From contig OX465107.1 of the NCBI GenBank assembly GCA_949987565.1, positions 19,014,607 to 19,078,606 of the forward strand: a stretch of DNA of 64,000 nucleotides, given 5' to 3'. The stretch is from Luidia sarsii (taxonomy: Eukaryota; Echinodermata; Asteroidea; Paxillosida; Luidiidae). Below the pieces are notes generated by a model. That model was not told the DNA's origin. It ran no database searches and saw nothing but the letters and a program-made list of their open reading frames with translations. Below are positions 53,664 to 64,000 of the stretch, one piece after another (within the stretch, counting starts at the first letter, position 1; the number at the start of each line of letters is the position of its first letter). The position numbers and the translations under genes are program-made.

Positions 53664-54857
53664 AAAAAAAACTTGGAACTAATATATAAAGAATCATTTT
53701 GAAAGTTAAAAGAAAACAAACGCACAAAAAACTGCTATTTACAGTATGTCAACAGTTCCAAATACCAGTGGGAATGAAGTTTCAAATACAAAATTTACCA
53801 TCGTGATTTCTAAAGTGAAATTGACATTTTTCTAAAGTCCCCATTTTGTGGGTACCATAAACAAAAACGAATTTAGCCAAACACGAGCAGAATGTGTTTT
53901 AAAATGTCATGGCAGTGAATATCCTCTCAGTGGGATGGAATTACAGGGAACTTAGCCAATCTGAATGTCCGAAATGCTAAAGGTGACTTAATAAATGAAA
54001 ACATATAATTAGTTATTAATGTACTTGAAACAAACGAATGACACAGGAAACATGTTAATTTACTGTACAGAGGAAAAATCTTATTTCAATCTCACCATCC
54101 ACTGACCATCTATGAATTGTCATTAAAACCAGAATAGAGCATAGTTAAATCATTCAAACACAGCATGAATTACTGCACCAACACCTTATCTTCATATCTG
54201 TGAACGACTTTAAAGATTTTGTCGACCTCTTAACCCTAAACCCTTGTTGAAGAACGCATATGAAACCTCTTGAATCAGTATGAAGTGGTTAAGGTCAAAT
54301 TTCTTTTTAACGCATCTAACACAGATCAAAATAAATCAAATGTCCTTCCCAGTCTCCCTCAAAGTATTTCCACGGTTTTTGATTGAACAGAACTGCAACA
54401 TTTTAGAGAGCTTTATGGCTACACACAGCTTCGCTAATACGTGTAAAAGTGTTTTTAGATCGAGAGTTCTATACGCAATCCCCACGCATAATTCTACTAG
54501 TGATCAAAGCGAAAAGACATAAATTAATATGCAAAGAATTATACTATTTTTTCACACATTTAGGTATAATTTTTTTAAATTATCGATTAATATTTTTAGT
54601 TAAAATTTAAATGATTGAACAAGCCTAATTGACCAATCAGACGGGTTGTCTCCGTTGTGATGTCACACCCCCGCAATGATCGGCGGTCCCTTCGAAAAGA
54701 TGGCGAGTTGCGGGAACGCAAACTTCGACCACTGAATTCCACGATTTTTCCCTCTTTATGAAACTCGTAGGTGAGCAGCACACAGGTAATTGTAGGTTGT
54801 TTTTACACCCAATCAGATAAGCCAACATTTTTCTGTGGGTTGCATTCCCCTTTAAGT
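53664..54857. repeat. Segmental duplication, copy 2 (empty-site copy)
   Basis: Partner of 44737-46005 in the same orientation. It preserves the uninterrupted CACAGATCAAAATA target site near 54321 and includes the foldback arm at 54618-54856. It carries an extra segment of about 67 bp after AAACCCTTGTT (GAAGAACGCATATGAAACCT onward) absent from copy 1, loosely similar to sequence just beyond copy 1's end at 46003. Confidence 0.85.
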
Positions 54858-55271
54858 CATTGTTTCTTCTATAAAGTGCGACTACGAGTGGTAGTCGATG
54901 TCCGGGTTTGAGGTGAATGATGATCTGCCAGCTCTCCTCTTTAATTGTTCTTCAGTATTTTCACTGGGATAAGAGCCAGTTAAAAGCCTGACAAAATCAA
55001 TCAAACCTGACATATTTCACAGATTTTACGGAGCTTGAAGACGAGAAGTACATGTACACTGTAAGTATACAGCGTACAATAAATTACAAATGAATGATCA
55101 TGAATGGTACATGTACACACATGTCCTGTACTGTACTGGTGTGTTGGCGTCAGGGAACCATACCACCACTTTCGCGCTCCCCTAGCCATTTCTGTGCAGT
55201 GGTGACGTAACACAGCAAGCTGCTCTGTTTATATAGCGTTTTACAGCGCGGTCGCGGTAGTTTAACTTGAC
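54858..55271. other. No gene recognised
   Basis: Short region with ACATGTACA palindromes and no supported frame. Confidence 0.4.
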
Positions 55272-56365
55272 AGGGCTGTTCCCACTGGACTTTTTAGCTG
55301 CCCTGTTAAGTTACCGTGGCTGAGCGGAAGTCTTCCGCGACTCCTCTCGCCCTATTGATTTTACATCACGGTAGCGGTAACTTGACAGGGACGTCAGTTT
55401 ACCGAGCGTCCCCTGCACTTTACTTAATTTTGTCATTCTTCCGCTCAGCCTCGGTAGTTTTAAAAATTAAGTCCAGTGGGAACTGGACCAAAAGTAGCGG
55501 TAACTTGATGGGGACGTAAGTTTACCGTAATTTGAAGAAGAAAAATGTAACTGTTGCATCCTTGGGGATCGAACCTGCAACCTTGAGGTAACAGACCCTG
55601 GGACACCCACGACACGCCATGCGCACCAGTTGACTTTTGGTCGAAATATCAGATACTTATAGGTTGGGTTTGTACTTGGTAATTTGAAGAAGAAAAATGT
55701 ACTATATTGCATCCCTTGGGATCGAATCTGCAATCTTGAGGTTACGGAACCTGGGACATCCACGACACGCCATGCGCACCCGTTGACTTTTGGTCGAAAT
55801 TTCAAATGCTTATACGCTGGGTTTGTACTTGGTAATTTGAAGAAGAAAAAAATTACTGTTGCATCCCATGGGATCGAACCTGCAACCTAGACCTTTGACC
55901 TCATTCAAATGACCTAATCAACCATTTTTGTCGTTATAATTTGTTTTTCATGTTGTATATTATGTTAAATTTCACATTTCAAAGTGAAAGGATTCATCAA
56001 TAGAAAAAATGCTTTATTTCAATCAATCAAAATACAATGTAAATCCTTTAATGTCTTTACCCAACGGTATTCAGGTGGCGTGTTGTACCCAGTGGCAGTA
56101 GTACTAGTCAGTACATGTACATGTCAGTAGCTGGCTATACAACGTTATGATTTCAGCGCGAAAAGTACGTCATATCCCTCCCAGGGCAGAGGTTACTGTA
56201 CACAGCACCCTCAATAATCGGACATTCTCCTCGCTGCACGGCGAATAAACATTCCTTCAGCGTAAAAAAAAAATCCACGTGGGAACGCGCGGTAGACTAC
56301 CATTCAGGAATGTCACGGTAAGTTAACGCGTGGCCGCGGTAGAAGAAGTCCAGTGGGAACACGGC
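55272..56365. mobile_element. Inverted-repeat element, about 1.1 kb, carrying antisense satellite units
   Basis: The left end GGCTGTTCCCACTGGACTT (from about 55274) is inverted at the right as AAGTCCAGTGGGAACACGGC (to about 56365). Sub-terminal TTAACTTACCGTG / GTTACCGTGGC motifs recur several times. The interior holds three antisense 151-bp-type units (55530-55890) and the satellite leader (55930-56055). No transposase is visible. Confidence 0.55.
55530..55890 (-). repeat. Three antisense units of the 151-bp satellite
   Basis: GGGGATCGAACCTGCAACCT near 55564, and GGATCGAATCTGCAATCTTG and GGATCGAACCTGCAACCTAG about 150 bp apart, with CACGACACGCCATGCGCACC and GGTTGGGTTTGTACTTGGTA between. They are diverged from each other; the last is truncated at the leader. 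Confidence 0.8.
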
Positions 56366-57475
56366 TTTTGCGTAAGGGGGGTGAGTTGTGTGGTGGTGAG
56401 TGCTCCTACGCCGGGTCTAGTTCTTTGTTGGCGGACTGGAGAGGAGAAGGGTAAAGGACACAGTGGTCAGGGTCTATGTTGTAACAGCACTTTAATTATA
56501 AAATATAAAACATAAAATAATACCAGGTTTCTTCTTCAGAATATCAGAAACCACTCACGTCAGGATCACTCATGTCACTGTCAGGATGGCAAGATTATTA
56601 CAAATACTTCTGTGGTTCCAGCCACCATGGCTAGAGGATTACATAACCAAAGAAACAGTAGGCCATTCCTCCAGCCACTTGCCTAGCTTGGCACTTGCCT
56701 CTCAAACCACCACCCAGGGGTTTACTAGGCACAGAGCCACAGAGAGAGGATTAGTGACAAGCTACCCTGCCACTAGCCTACCACTCAATGCCTAAGGCAC
56801 ACAGGGACTCCGTTGTCTTAACCTGCCAACATGGCACTGCCTGTCCCTATGCAAATTGCATAATGCAACTGCTGGCTCAGAAAAAGTTACAACAAAATAA
56901 ATACAATATAAAATAATATGACAATTGTCTTTAAACTTTACCCATGGAAACCTCACCAAACAAGTACATTTAATGAATGGCAAAACACTGTCTGAAAGTC
57001 TCCAGGTTCCGAGTAAAATTACCAATTCTGGTCTCAAGTGTAGAAAACGTATGCACTGCGGGAACCTCAACTTCAAGTTTCTTATAAATTCCGTCAGTGG
57101 AAACACATCACAATTCACAGTTTCCAAAGTTCTTGGAACAAATCCAAACACACAATACAATCCTTAATACAATTTAAAACAAATCTAAGCTAATCTCAAA
57201 AATGTCTTGAATAAATCAATAACCGTGTCGGACACAGGTCAAACCCACAGAGATACACCACAGAGGGTATATCAGGGGTATATCTGGGCTAAATAGAAAT
57301 AAATTGATGAGGCGGCGTGACCACTCCTTTGAGAAAGTACAATTGCGTTTGCTCTAGTCATACCCAGAATAATGTCCGAAATCAGGGCAATATTTAGGGG
57401 GTATGACACATATGACGCAATTTTAACTGGTAGATCATTCAGTGAATTAATCTACTTTGATGGGAAGGTTCTCAT
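56366..57475. other. No gene recognised; 3' flank of methyltransferase copy 3 at the right end
   Basis: No supported exon. From about 57410 the sequence joins the duplicated 3' flank of the methyltransferase genes (CGCAATTTTAACTGGTAGAT). Confidence 0.4.
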
Positions 57476-57644
57476 CTAAATCTCCGATGCTTTCCGGGCA
57501 TGCATCACTATTGGCGTTATGGGGAAGCGAACGTGACCTGGTTGAGACTCGTCTTCGTGCTCTGACAGCGCCCACTGCCACAAGTCTTCAAGATACTCGT
57601 CATGCATCGACTCAGGAATTAGAGAGGTTTCTCCAAGAATGGTT
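57476..57644 (-). CDS. JHAMT-like methyltransferase copy 3, exon 4 (acceptor site altered)
   Basis: The frame remains open and homologous (TILGETSLIPESMHDEYLED, LWQWALSEHE, GHVRFPITPIVMHARKASEI, TAG). However, the AG used in copies 1 and 2 is AA here (57645-57646 on the minus strand). The only nearby acceptor, CCGCAG ending at 57655, would shift the frame and stop after about 14 codons (CTTGAAAACC, then TGA). Either another acceptor is used or this copy makes a C-terminally truncated protein. Confidence 0.55.
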
Positions 57645-57864
57645 TTCAAGCACACTGCGGAATAAAGAGCATTTAAAAATTACCCAGGCGATCTAAACTT
57701 CCCATCTGAGAATGTCCTTAGCGTTATTCTACCAAATAGTTCCCTTCGTAGACTCATTTGTTCTCGATAATGACCGAAAAATCATTACTTCAAAATACGA
57801 CGTATTGCAAACTAAATGGCCCAAATAAAGCCTCAACAATAATTTGGGTCCCCGCATGACCTTT

Positions 57865-58010
57865 TTCGAAAGGTCAAGTTGACAATGCGGGCGATTCACA
57901 AGAGTGCGCCCTCGGGGGTTTGCAACTGCTTGGCCAATCACAAATCCGCGCATTGTGATTGGCTAACGCTTTGAGGGCGCACTCTTGAGGGCGCACTATT
58001 TTGAATCACC
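57865..58010. mobile_element. MITE with GGGCGATTCACAAGAGTGCG arms
   Basis: The left arm ATGCGGGCGATTCACAAGAG and TGCGCCCTCGGGGGTTTGCA faces GCGCATTGTGATTGGCTAAC, GCACTCTTGAGGGCGCACTA and TTTTGAATCACCCGTATTG. It lies in the last intron of methyltransferase copy 3, as the related foldback does in copy 2. Confidence 0.65.
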
Positions 58011-58129
58011 CGTATTGCATTAGCTCAAATTTATCCTTTTCTTCCACAGTTTTCGTCAATGTCAATGTGATGGGAAAGAGACATATAGGAATGGAGAGGA
58101 GTCAATGATACGGATTGCAAAAGACAGAC

Positions 58130-58275
58130 AAAGTGTGAAAGCTGGTAGACAGACCAGGGTGTGATAAAAGGAAGGGCAAGCAGTAGGGAAGGGATCAAAG
58201 GAGGAAAGGTAGTAGACGAACCAGGGTGGGATCACATGGAAGGACAAGCAGAAGGGAAGGTATCGAAGAAGGAAA
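58130..58275. repeat. PLE 3'-UTR-like purine repeat in intron 3 of methyltransferase copy 3
   Basis: Two to three units with GCTGGTAGACAGACCAGGGT, GGAAGGGCAAGCAGTAGGGA and GGGATCAAAGGAGGAAAGG, matching copies 1 and 2. Confidence 0.6.
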
Positions 58276-58337
58276 CCCAAAAGATTGTAGTATATCGAAA
58301 ATGATTATACATTGTGGCGATATGGAATTGCGATCAC

Positions 58338-58474
58338 GTGCATTTCGTTTGCAGCTCGGTCAAAGCCCCTGCCGGGTGAACCTGGCATTCCACATCCGTC
58401 CAGCCAGAGACGCGGAGTAACTCCTCTGTTTCTTGGCAGGATGTCATCCAGGGATACTCTGGCGTCGTCTTGCC
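58338..58474 (-). CDS. JHAMT-like methyltransferase copy 3, exon 3
   Basis: 137 nt, phase 0 in (TATCAAAG|GGCAAG), phase 2 out (GCAC|GTGATC). It encodes GKTTPEYPWMTSCQETEELL, RVSGWTDVECQVHP and AGALTELQTKC. Same length and frame as the other copies. Confidence 0.78.
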
Positions 58475-58922
58475 CTTTGATACAAAATAACCCAAGTATT
58501 CTCTGTTGCAGATCAGTATTTTCCTTTCTAAATATTTGTAAAAAAGGTAGGCCTACCATTAAGCTCCAGCAAATTCAAGTAATCCAGGGAGTGTATTTTT
58601 GTACGTTTGACCGATTTTGCAAATTCTTTGAATTAACTACCAGCCTTATATTCGAGTTTATACAATCGATCCAATCTAAGTCAAACTTGTTCGAGTCCGA
58701 GTCCCGAGTCATCCAAGTCGAGTACGAATCTCGGCCACGAGTCGTCAAGGTCGTAAAGACCCGTTATCTCGCGCTGCGAGTGAGCAGGTCCGAGACCAAG
58801 TCATCTGTTACAGTGACTCGAGTCCGAATCATGGAAAATGAGACTCTGGTCGGACTCCTGTCTGAGTCACTGTCAGTCACGGGTCTATGAGGTCAACTGC
58901 TAATCACGATAGTATAACAAAC

Positions 58923-59230
58923 CTTTAAATATCTAGCCCATTTGGCGTGACCATGCAAGAACTTTTCGGAAGAATACTTGAACTGAGTGTGTCCATAGGT
59001 CATCATCACTAGTGCCTCCCCTCCTGGTTTGAGACAAGCCAGAATACCAGCCAATGCCTTGCTGTGCTCTGGGAACCAGTGAAGAACGTGGAAGCTCACA
59101 ACTTTATCGAATCTTTCTCTCCATTCGGGATTGTCCCCGACAGTACGAGCATCCCACTTGCAGTACGTCACATTTTTACTAGCGTTGGTTTCCTGGGCAA
59201 TGGCTAGCATTTCGTCCGAAGCATCAACTC
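58923..59230 (-). CDS. JHAMT-like methyltransferase copy 3, exon 2
   Basis: 308 nt, one codon longer than in copies 1 and 2. It carries VDASDEMLAIAQE, YCKWDART, FDKVVSFHVLHWFPEHSKAL and CLKPGGEALVMM, then a segment TYGHTQFKYSSEKFLHGH that differs from NYRKTVTSFAEQFLHGH of copy 1. The difference is local and in frame, in a loop after the catalytic core, and could be gene conversion or relaxed constraint. Confidence 0.82.
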
Positions 59231-59689
59231 CTGAAGCAAGTAATAAGTATCACTTGTGATTACCGACTTGAAAAGTTATTGTGCCATGCGGACCAAAATC
59301 ATAGCCTAGCTCCCAAGGGTCCGCCCCCCCCCCCGCAGGCTTTTCATGGTCCTGATTTATGGTAATGCATGAGTGGCCAAACCCGCTGGGAAGGTGACGC
59401 CAAATTTGGGAAATTCTCAACAATTTGGGCCGACCCCCTGGCGGTGGGAGCCCAACGTGTCCCTCGTGTAGGTGTCGCCAAGGGATTGTTACGCGAGGCA
59501 AGCGCGCTGACCTGAGCGAGAGGCCACTTTAGTCTGGCGCTATCTGTGCGTTCTCGTGACTATTTTGCGTTCCTCATTATCGTGCGCCAGTGCAGCACCG
59601 CCTGGAGTTGATATTCGGGTGGTCCAACTTGATATAGGTTACCAAGGACCTGAATGCCAGGAGCTAACACCACAGTAATATGGCCCTTA

Positions 59690-60065
59690 CCCAAAGGCTG
59701 GCTTATGCTCAGGCCCCGGCTTTGTCTCTATATACATGTAGTTCTTTCATACATTTCAAGCAATATACAAAAAAAATGCAAACTGCTTGTACACTAAATT
59801 TACGAAAATGCAAATCTCAAAATTTAGTGTCCCTGGGCCTGACGTTCCGATCCTAACAGGACCTTTCTCAAAGGCAGAGTGAGTCTATGTTTCAAACTAC
59901 AAGGCATGAACATGGAATTAGGGCCTTGGATCGCCTCGTTTTTGTGATCGTAAACTGCGTTTTGAAAAACAATTCCAAAGCTTCAAGGAACTCCAATTAA
60001 ATAAGCTGTGTTTTCAGCTTTTGGATAACAGAGCCGAAGACGGAGATGAAGCGTATGTATTTCTT
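59690..60065. mobile_element. MITE family copy with nested PLE fragment, in intron 1 of methyltransferase copy 3
   Basis: Outer pieces are CCAAAGGCTGGCTTATGCTC / GGCCCCGGCTTTGTC and CAGCTTTTGGATAACAGAGC / CGAAGACGGAGATGAAGC, as at 33808. Between them (59762-59882) lies a family B repeat: ATGCAAACTGCTTGTACACT, AATTTAGTG, CCTGACGTTCCGATCCTAAC, AGGACCTTTCTCAAAGGCAG. Confidence 0.55.
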
Positions 60066-60151
60066 ATGCTCACAAACCTCAGTGCAGTCAAGAGAGCCAG
60101 GCTTTAGTCGGTATTAAAAGGTAATTCTGAGTAGGCCTCTACGCACTGTAC

Positions 60152-60326
60152 CTGTAATATTCTTGACAAATTTAGCTATTTCTTTGGTCTCTTCACCGGT
60201 GCCACAGCCCACGTCCAAAACCACATCCTCTGCTCCAAACGTTAGCTTGTTCAGAAATCGATGTGTAAATTCACGCTGAATAAATCTGCCGTCACCGCTG
60301 TAGTCCGCAGCTGCCGAGAAATTCAT
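60152..60326 (-). CDS. JHAMT-like SAM-dependent methyltransferase copy 3, exon 1
   Basis: Start ATG at 60326, 58 codons plus 1 nt, donor ACAG|GTACAG. MNFSAAADYSGDGRFIQREF, then THRFLNKL and motif I VVLDVGCGTGEE. The exon is intact and the methyltransferase core is preserved through exon 3. The gene is questioned only by the last acceptor (see the exon at 57476). Intron 1 is about 920 bp, longer than in copies 1 and 2, because of the nested elements at 59690-60065. Confidence 0.83.
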
Positions 60327-61970
60327 CTACCAAAGAGGAGAGCAAAATGCCGATTCTGCCAGATGAGTATGTTCCATGAGTACCAATACCATGTTCGCTT
60401 GTTCCCGGAAGTTGGATGACTGGACCAAGGTGAATAAACTTCAGCAAACAGCCGTTTTATAAAAGGTTTTTGAATACAAGTCAACTCTTACACACGCCAA
60501 CTCGTACGAACGAGGCTGGTCTGCAACTTGCACGCCCGCCAACACATACGCACGAGCTATATACGGAGTAGGGACGGCGAGGGAGGGGAAATGACCGACA
60601 TGATCCGTGCAGCAGCGGTTTTCCAGACACGTGCGCTGTATTCAGCCGACGTCACACAATTCACACAACCCTAGCAATATACAGGATATCCTTGATTACC
60701 TTTGATCACACGCTAAAACACGTTCATTCCTGACAAGGGCTCACATTCCAACGTAAATATCTATATTCCGTGCAACTGTGTACACACAAGTAAAAGCCTA
60801 TCCTTGACCTTAATCGTTGGGACAGTCCGGAGACTGGTGCTACAAAACGGAGCAAGTTATACATTACCATTAGCTAGCTGTACTGCATGCAGCATATACA
60901 ATGCACCAGCTTCGCTGTGGTCGTGTGTAATGGAACCCGGTGAGTTCCATCACTCACAGTGCACCGTGAAAAAAAAGCCCGGCTTATTTCTACCTTTATC
61001 AATGCAAGACTACAGTCACAAGACCCTTGAAAGTTGAACAGACAGTTCCTTTAGTAAAGTGTTAAATTACCGACATAAAAGCGGCCTGAGAAAATAACGA
61101 ATCCGTTTACCTTTGCATCAGCTATACACGTGCAGCGACCGTGTAGTGCATACGAAAGTAGTATGGACAACGAAGCAACAGCATTGACTATTACACCATG
61201 CCACTTGTGTGCGGGAATGCATTGTGACCTTGTACTTATCCACGGCTATTGGGAATTGACATGCATTCACGGTGCATAGGCCCACTACAGATAGGGGTCA
61301 CGTTTCGGGCAATTCACAAAACAGAACATTCAGCTTGTCGTTTATGACTGAATTTGAAGGTCTATCGACTAGTTCAGTGCAGAATATTCATCTGGAAATG
61401 GTGGCCAAAATCTTGTTCTTTCGTATAAAAAACCCCTGTGTAACGTAGGCCCCTATCTGTTTGACTCGTGTTCAGTCTTCAGACAGTATACATGCAGGCA
61501 AAAAATCGCGATGCCAAAAAAACTGCGAGCCTGGTCTGGTCAGCAGTTGTGGTCAAGAGATGACTGAGTTTCCATGGTTATAATGTCTGATTAAGACTAA
61601 TGAGTGATGATGACGGAGCCGAAAAAAACGAACAAAGGATCGGAGACACGTTGTATATGTAATGCACTGTGGTGTGTATGCGTGTATTCTATAATGCACA
61701 CTTAGGTCAGAGGTCACGAGTATACATGTATATCGCTCTAAATCACATGCTGTAAAAGGTGGCTAAACAAAATGCATGTGAATGTAAACATTACATGAGT
61801 ATGTCTGCCAGTGATTCAGCGGAGCGTTCCCACAGGGATCAGTTCCAGCCGCCAACCTTACTGGCAATAGTCTCGTGATGAAAATGTCACCGTATACACT
61901 TCCGGGCACCTCTGCGCCACCTGGTATAGGAGATTAACGCGTACCCAATTTTGAATTCATTTCTAGATAA
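60327..61970 (-). promoter_or_regulatory. Duplicated 5' flank of methyltransferase copy 3 and beyond
   Basis: GCCGATTCTGCCAGATGAGT, AACTCGTACGAACG repeats, GTGCAGCAGC and AGCCGACGTCAC correspond to the copy 1 and 2 flanks. 60880-60970 (CTGTACTGCATGCA, GTGGTCGTGTGTAATG, CTCACAGTGCACCGTG) matches 29965-30070. After 61300 nothing is recognised apart from a fragment like the 13597 MITE interior. Confidence 0.45.
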
Positions 61971-61974
61971 AATA

Positions 61975-62128
61975 TCATTCGATATCAGATAAATGAATGA
62001 CTGGGCATAGAATCCCTTGGTCACCGTAGTAATACTGTCCGTCTTAGCCGTGAGAAAATGTGGATGAAGCGTCTTCGGACTATTCAACCACATGGTCTCA
62101 ACATCCAGGAGGGTAATGACTAACACCA
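61975..62128 (+). pseudogene. Second Penelope-like GIY-YIG fragment, degraded
   Basis: Nucleotide-level copy of 32278-32429: ATCATTCGATATCAGATA, CTGGGCATAGAATCCCTTGG, GAGAAAATGTGGATGAAGCG, TTCGGACTATTCAACCACAT, GGGTAATGACTAA. Its 5' truncation is further downstream than in the first copy, and the frame is broken by an in-frame stop near its start. Confidence 0.75.
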
Positions 62129-62400
62129 TGCAGCTTTCTGATAATCCTTCTTTTGTGTTCACTCCTCCACACTTCTCTCTTTAATCTTTCCCCCTCTTCT
62201 CACTAATCCCTACCCTACTCCTTGCCCTTCCCTTTGATCTCACCCTACCAGCTTTACTCTTTGTCCTTTGTTTCTCATCCGTGTCCTATTCACCCATTCC
62301 TTCGTGTACATGTATCTGATTTGTCCTTGTCACTCTGCCTTTGAGAAAGGTCCTGCTAGGATCAAAACGTCATCAGGCCCACTAAATTTTGACATTTTTG
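62129..62400 (+). mobile_element. PLE 3' region with hammerhead-like motif, second copy
   Basis: Same pyrimidine-rich UTR as 32430-32630 (CCTTGCCCTTCCCTTTGATC). At about 62337-62378: GCCT, TTGAGAAA, GGTCCT/AGGATC, then AAAACGTC, so the conserved GAAA is AAAA here, followed by ATCAGGCCCACTAAATTTT. Confidence 0.7.
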
Positions 62401-62449
62401 GATAAAGTGGGAAGCCCCTGTCTCACAAAAACCCAGATTTGTGGAATCA

Positions 62450-64000
62450 GAATAAAAACTACTAAAAAACTAGAAATTTATGTCTGTTGGCAAACAGAAC
62501 ATAACGCTTTTCCGCATCTGGTTTTCTTAAAAAAAAACTAAAAAAAAATTTATTGAAAAAAAATTGACATCAACGGGATTCGAACCCGTAACCTCCATTC
62601 CTAACCCAAAACGCACGTGCATATTTTGTGCACAAAGTGTATGGGACCTCATTATATTTTTCAAAAAATCATAATAATTCTGAACAATGATCGATTGCTT
62701 CCAAACTCAGGATTATGAATGTCTAGCACAATAGCTACCTGCACATTAAATTTCGAGACGATTGACCTTTGGCAAATATGCGTTCTAAAAACACGCATTT
62801 TGATGACGTCACGATTGCGTCATGGCATTTTGGCCCCAGAGGGTGTTTCTAGACTACATCCCTAATAGATATAAACAAAAACAATAAAAAAATCTTGCTC
62901 CGTTGGCCAAATATGCTCAATTGAATGTTAAAATCTTAAAAGTTTATGACCTCATTAATATTCATGAGATGACGTCACGATCAAATGAGGGCAATTTTTG
63001 GATACACCTTTTCCCAACTTAGATATAGTGCAATTTTGGAACTAAACGAAATTGCTTATTTGCTTTTATTGCAGTTTGAAATTTGCCCCTTTAAAGCGCT
63101 GTCACGTGACACGTGGTGACGTCATGAAGTTTTAAAGACAACTGTGCACAACTTCAGCAAGGGCTCTATGCATTTGTCAAGTTTGATAAAAATCCAAGTG
63201 TGTTCAATGGCAAAAGTGCCGTCCACAAAAACCCTGTGCTTTGTCTATGGGATTTTTACGACCAGAAAAAGAAGAAGAAGAAGACAAAACTAGAGATTTA
63301 TGTCTGTTTGCTAACAGAACATAACGCTTTTCCGCATCTGGTTCTCTTAAAAAAAAAAAAAAAAATTGACATCAGCGGGATTCGAACTCGGAACCTCAAT
63401 TTCTACCCCAAAACGCACGTGCATATTTCGTGCACAAAGTGTATGGGACTTCATTATAACATTCAAAAAATCATAATAATTCTGAACAATGATCGATTGT
63501 TTCCAAACTCAGGATTTAGAATGTCTAGCCCAATAGCTAACTGCCCACCAAATTTCGAGAAGATTGACCTTTGGCAAATATGCGTTTTAAAAACACGCAT
63601 TTTGATGACGTCACGATTGCGTCATGGCATTTTGGCCCCGGAGGGTGTTTCTAGACTACATCCCTAATAGATATAAACAAAAAAACTTAAAAAAAATTGC
63701 TCCGTTGGCCAAATATGCTCACTTGAATGTTAAAATCTTAAAAGTTTATGACCTCATTAATATTCATGAGATGACGTCACGATCAAATGCGGGCAATTTT
63801 TGGATACACCTTTTCCCAACTTAGATATAGTGCAAACTTGGAACAAAACTAAATTGTTTTTTTGCTTTTATTGCAGTTTGAAATTTGCCCCTTTAAAGCG
63901 CTGTCACGTGACACGTGGTGACGTCATGAAGTTTTAAAGACAACTGTGCACAACTTCAGCAAGGGCTCTATGCATTTGTCAAGTTTGAAAAAAATCCAAG
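62450..64000. repeat. Tandem duplication, period about 802 bp, running off the right edge
   Basis: GACATCAACGGGATTCGAAC (62566) recurs as GACATCAGCGGGATTCGAAC (63368); GACGTCACGATCAAATG (62971) recurs at 63773. Both spacings are 802 bp. Each unit contains poly-A, an antisense T-arm-like segment with perfect pairing around GGTTCGAATCC (rc), ATTTTGATGACGTCACGATT and CGCTGTCACGTGACACGTGG. Frames over it lack family signatures. The second unit is incomplete. Confidence 0.85.

Overview
The window looks like animal nuclear DNA, most likely from a marine invertebrate deuterostome (echinoderm-like; a guess from overall character, not a phylogenetic result). Genes are split by GT-AG introns. Long stretches are made of short palindromic transposons, tRNA-derived repeats, minisatellites and relics of Penelope-like retroelements (PLEs). 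There are no operons or bacterial signals.

Region 1 (about 3.2-20 kb, + strand) holds the 3' part of one gene. Six exons (3191-5361, 8522-8785, 11636-11695, 12297-12647, 15962-16036, 19856-19927) join in frame and give about 996 residues ending in TGA. The large first exon carries a Ser/Thr-rich, acidic segment with an SDSSGFADE motif, and the later exons form a coiled-coil tail. This matches the ITPRID (KRAP/SSFA2) family of IP3-receptor-interacting, actin-associated proteins. The 5' exons lie outside the window. A CT tract of about 490 bp abuts the first visible exon, and a 24-bp minisatellite fills much of the last intron.

Region 2 (about 25-61 kb, - strand) holds three paralogous four-exon genes for a class I SAM-dependent methyltransferase of the juvenile-hormone-acid-methyltransferase-like type, at 26475-28919, 33431-36098 and 57476-60326. 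Exon lengths and phases are almost identical, and upstream and intronic DNA is also duplicated, so these are segmental duplicates. Copy 3 appears to have lost the acceptor AG of its last exon.

The rest is repeat-driven. (a) Two families of PLE-related repeats carry compact hammerhead-ribozyme-like motifs. One family is tied to a GIY-YIG endonuclease fragment at 32117-32429 and a second, more decayed copy at 61975-62128. (b) Several foldback or MITE elements are present, some with clean target-site duplications (7269-7440, 12119-12232, 52122-52304) and two very large palindromes (32790-33025, 33941-34373). (c) A strict 151-bp satellite of about 13 units (42280-44262) embeds tRNA-like Pol III box sequences; older relatives lie at 40480-41000, and an antisense copy sits inside an inverted-repeat element at 55272-56365. 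(d) A 1.2-kb segmental duplication (44737-46005 and 53664-54857) provides a filled/empty site pair for a PLE fragment insertion. (e) An about 800-bp tandem duplication runs off the right end.
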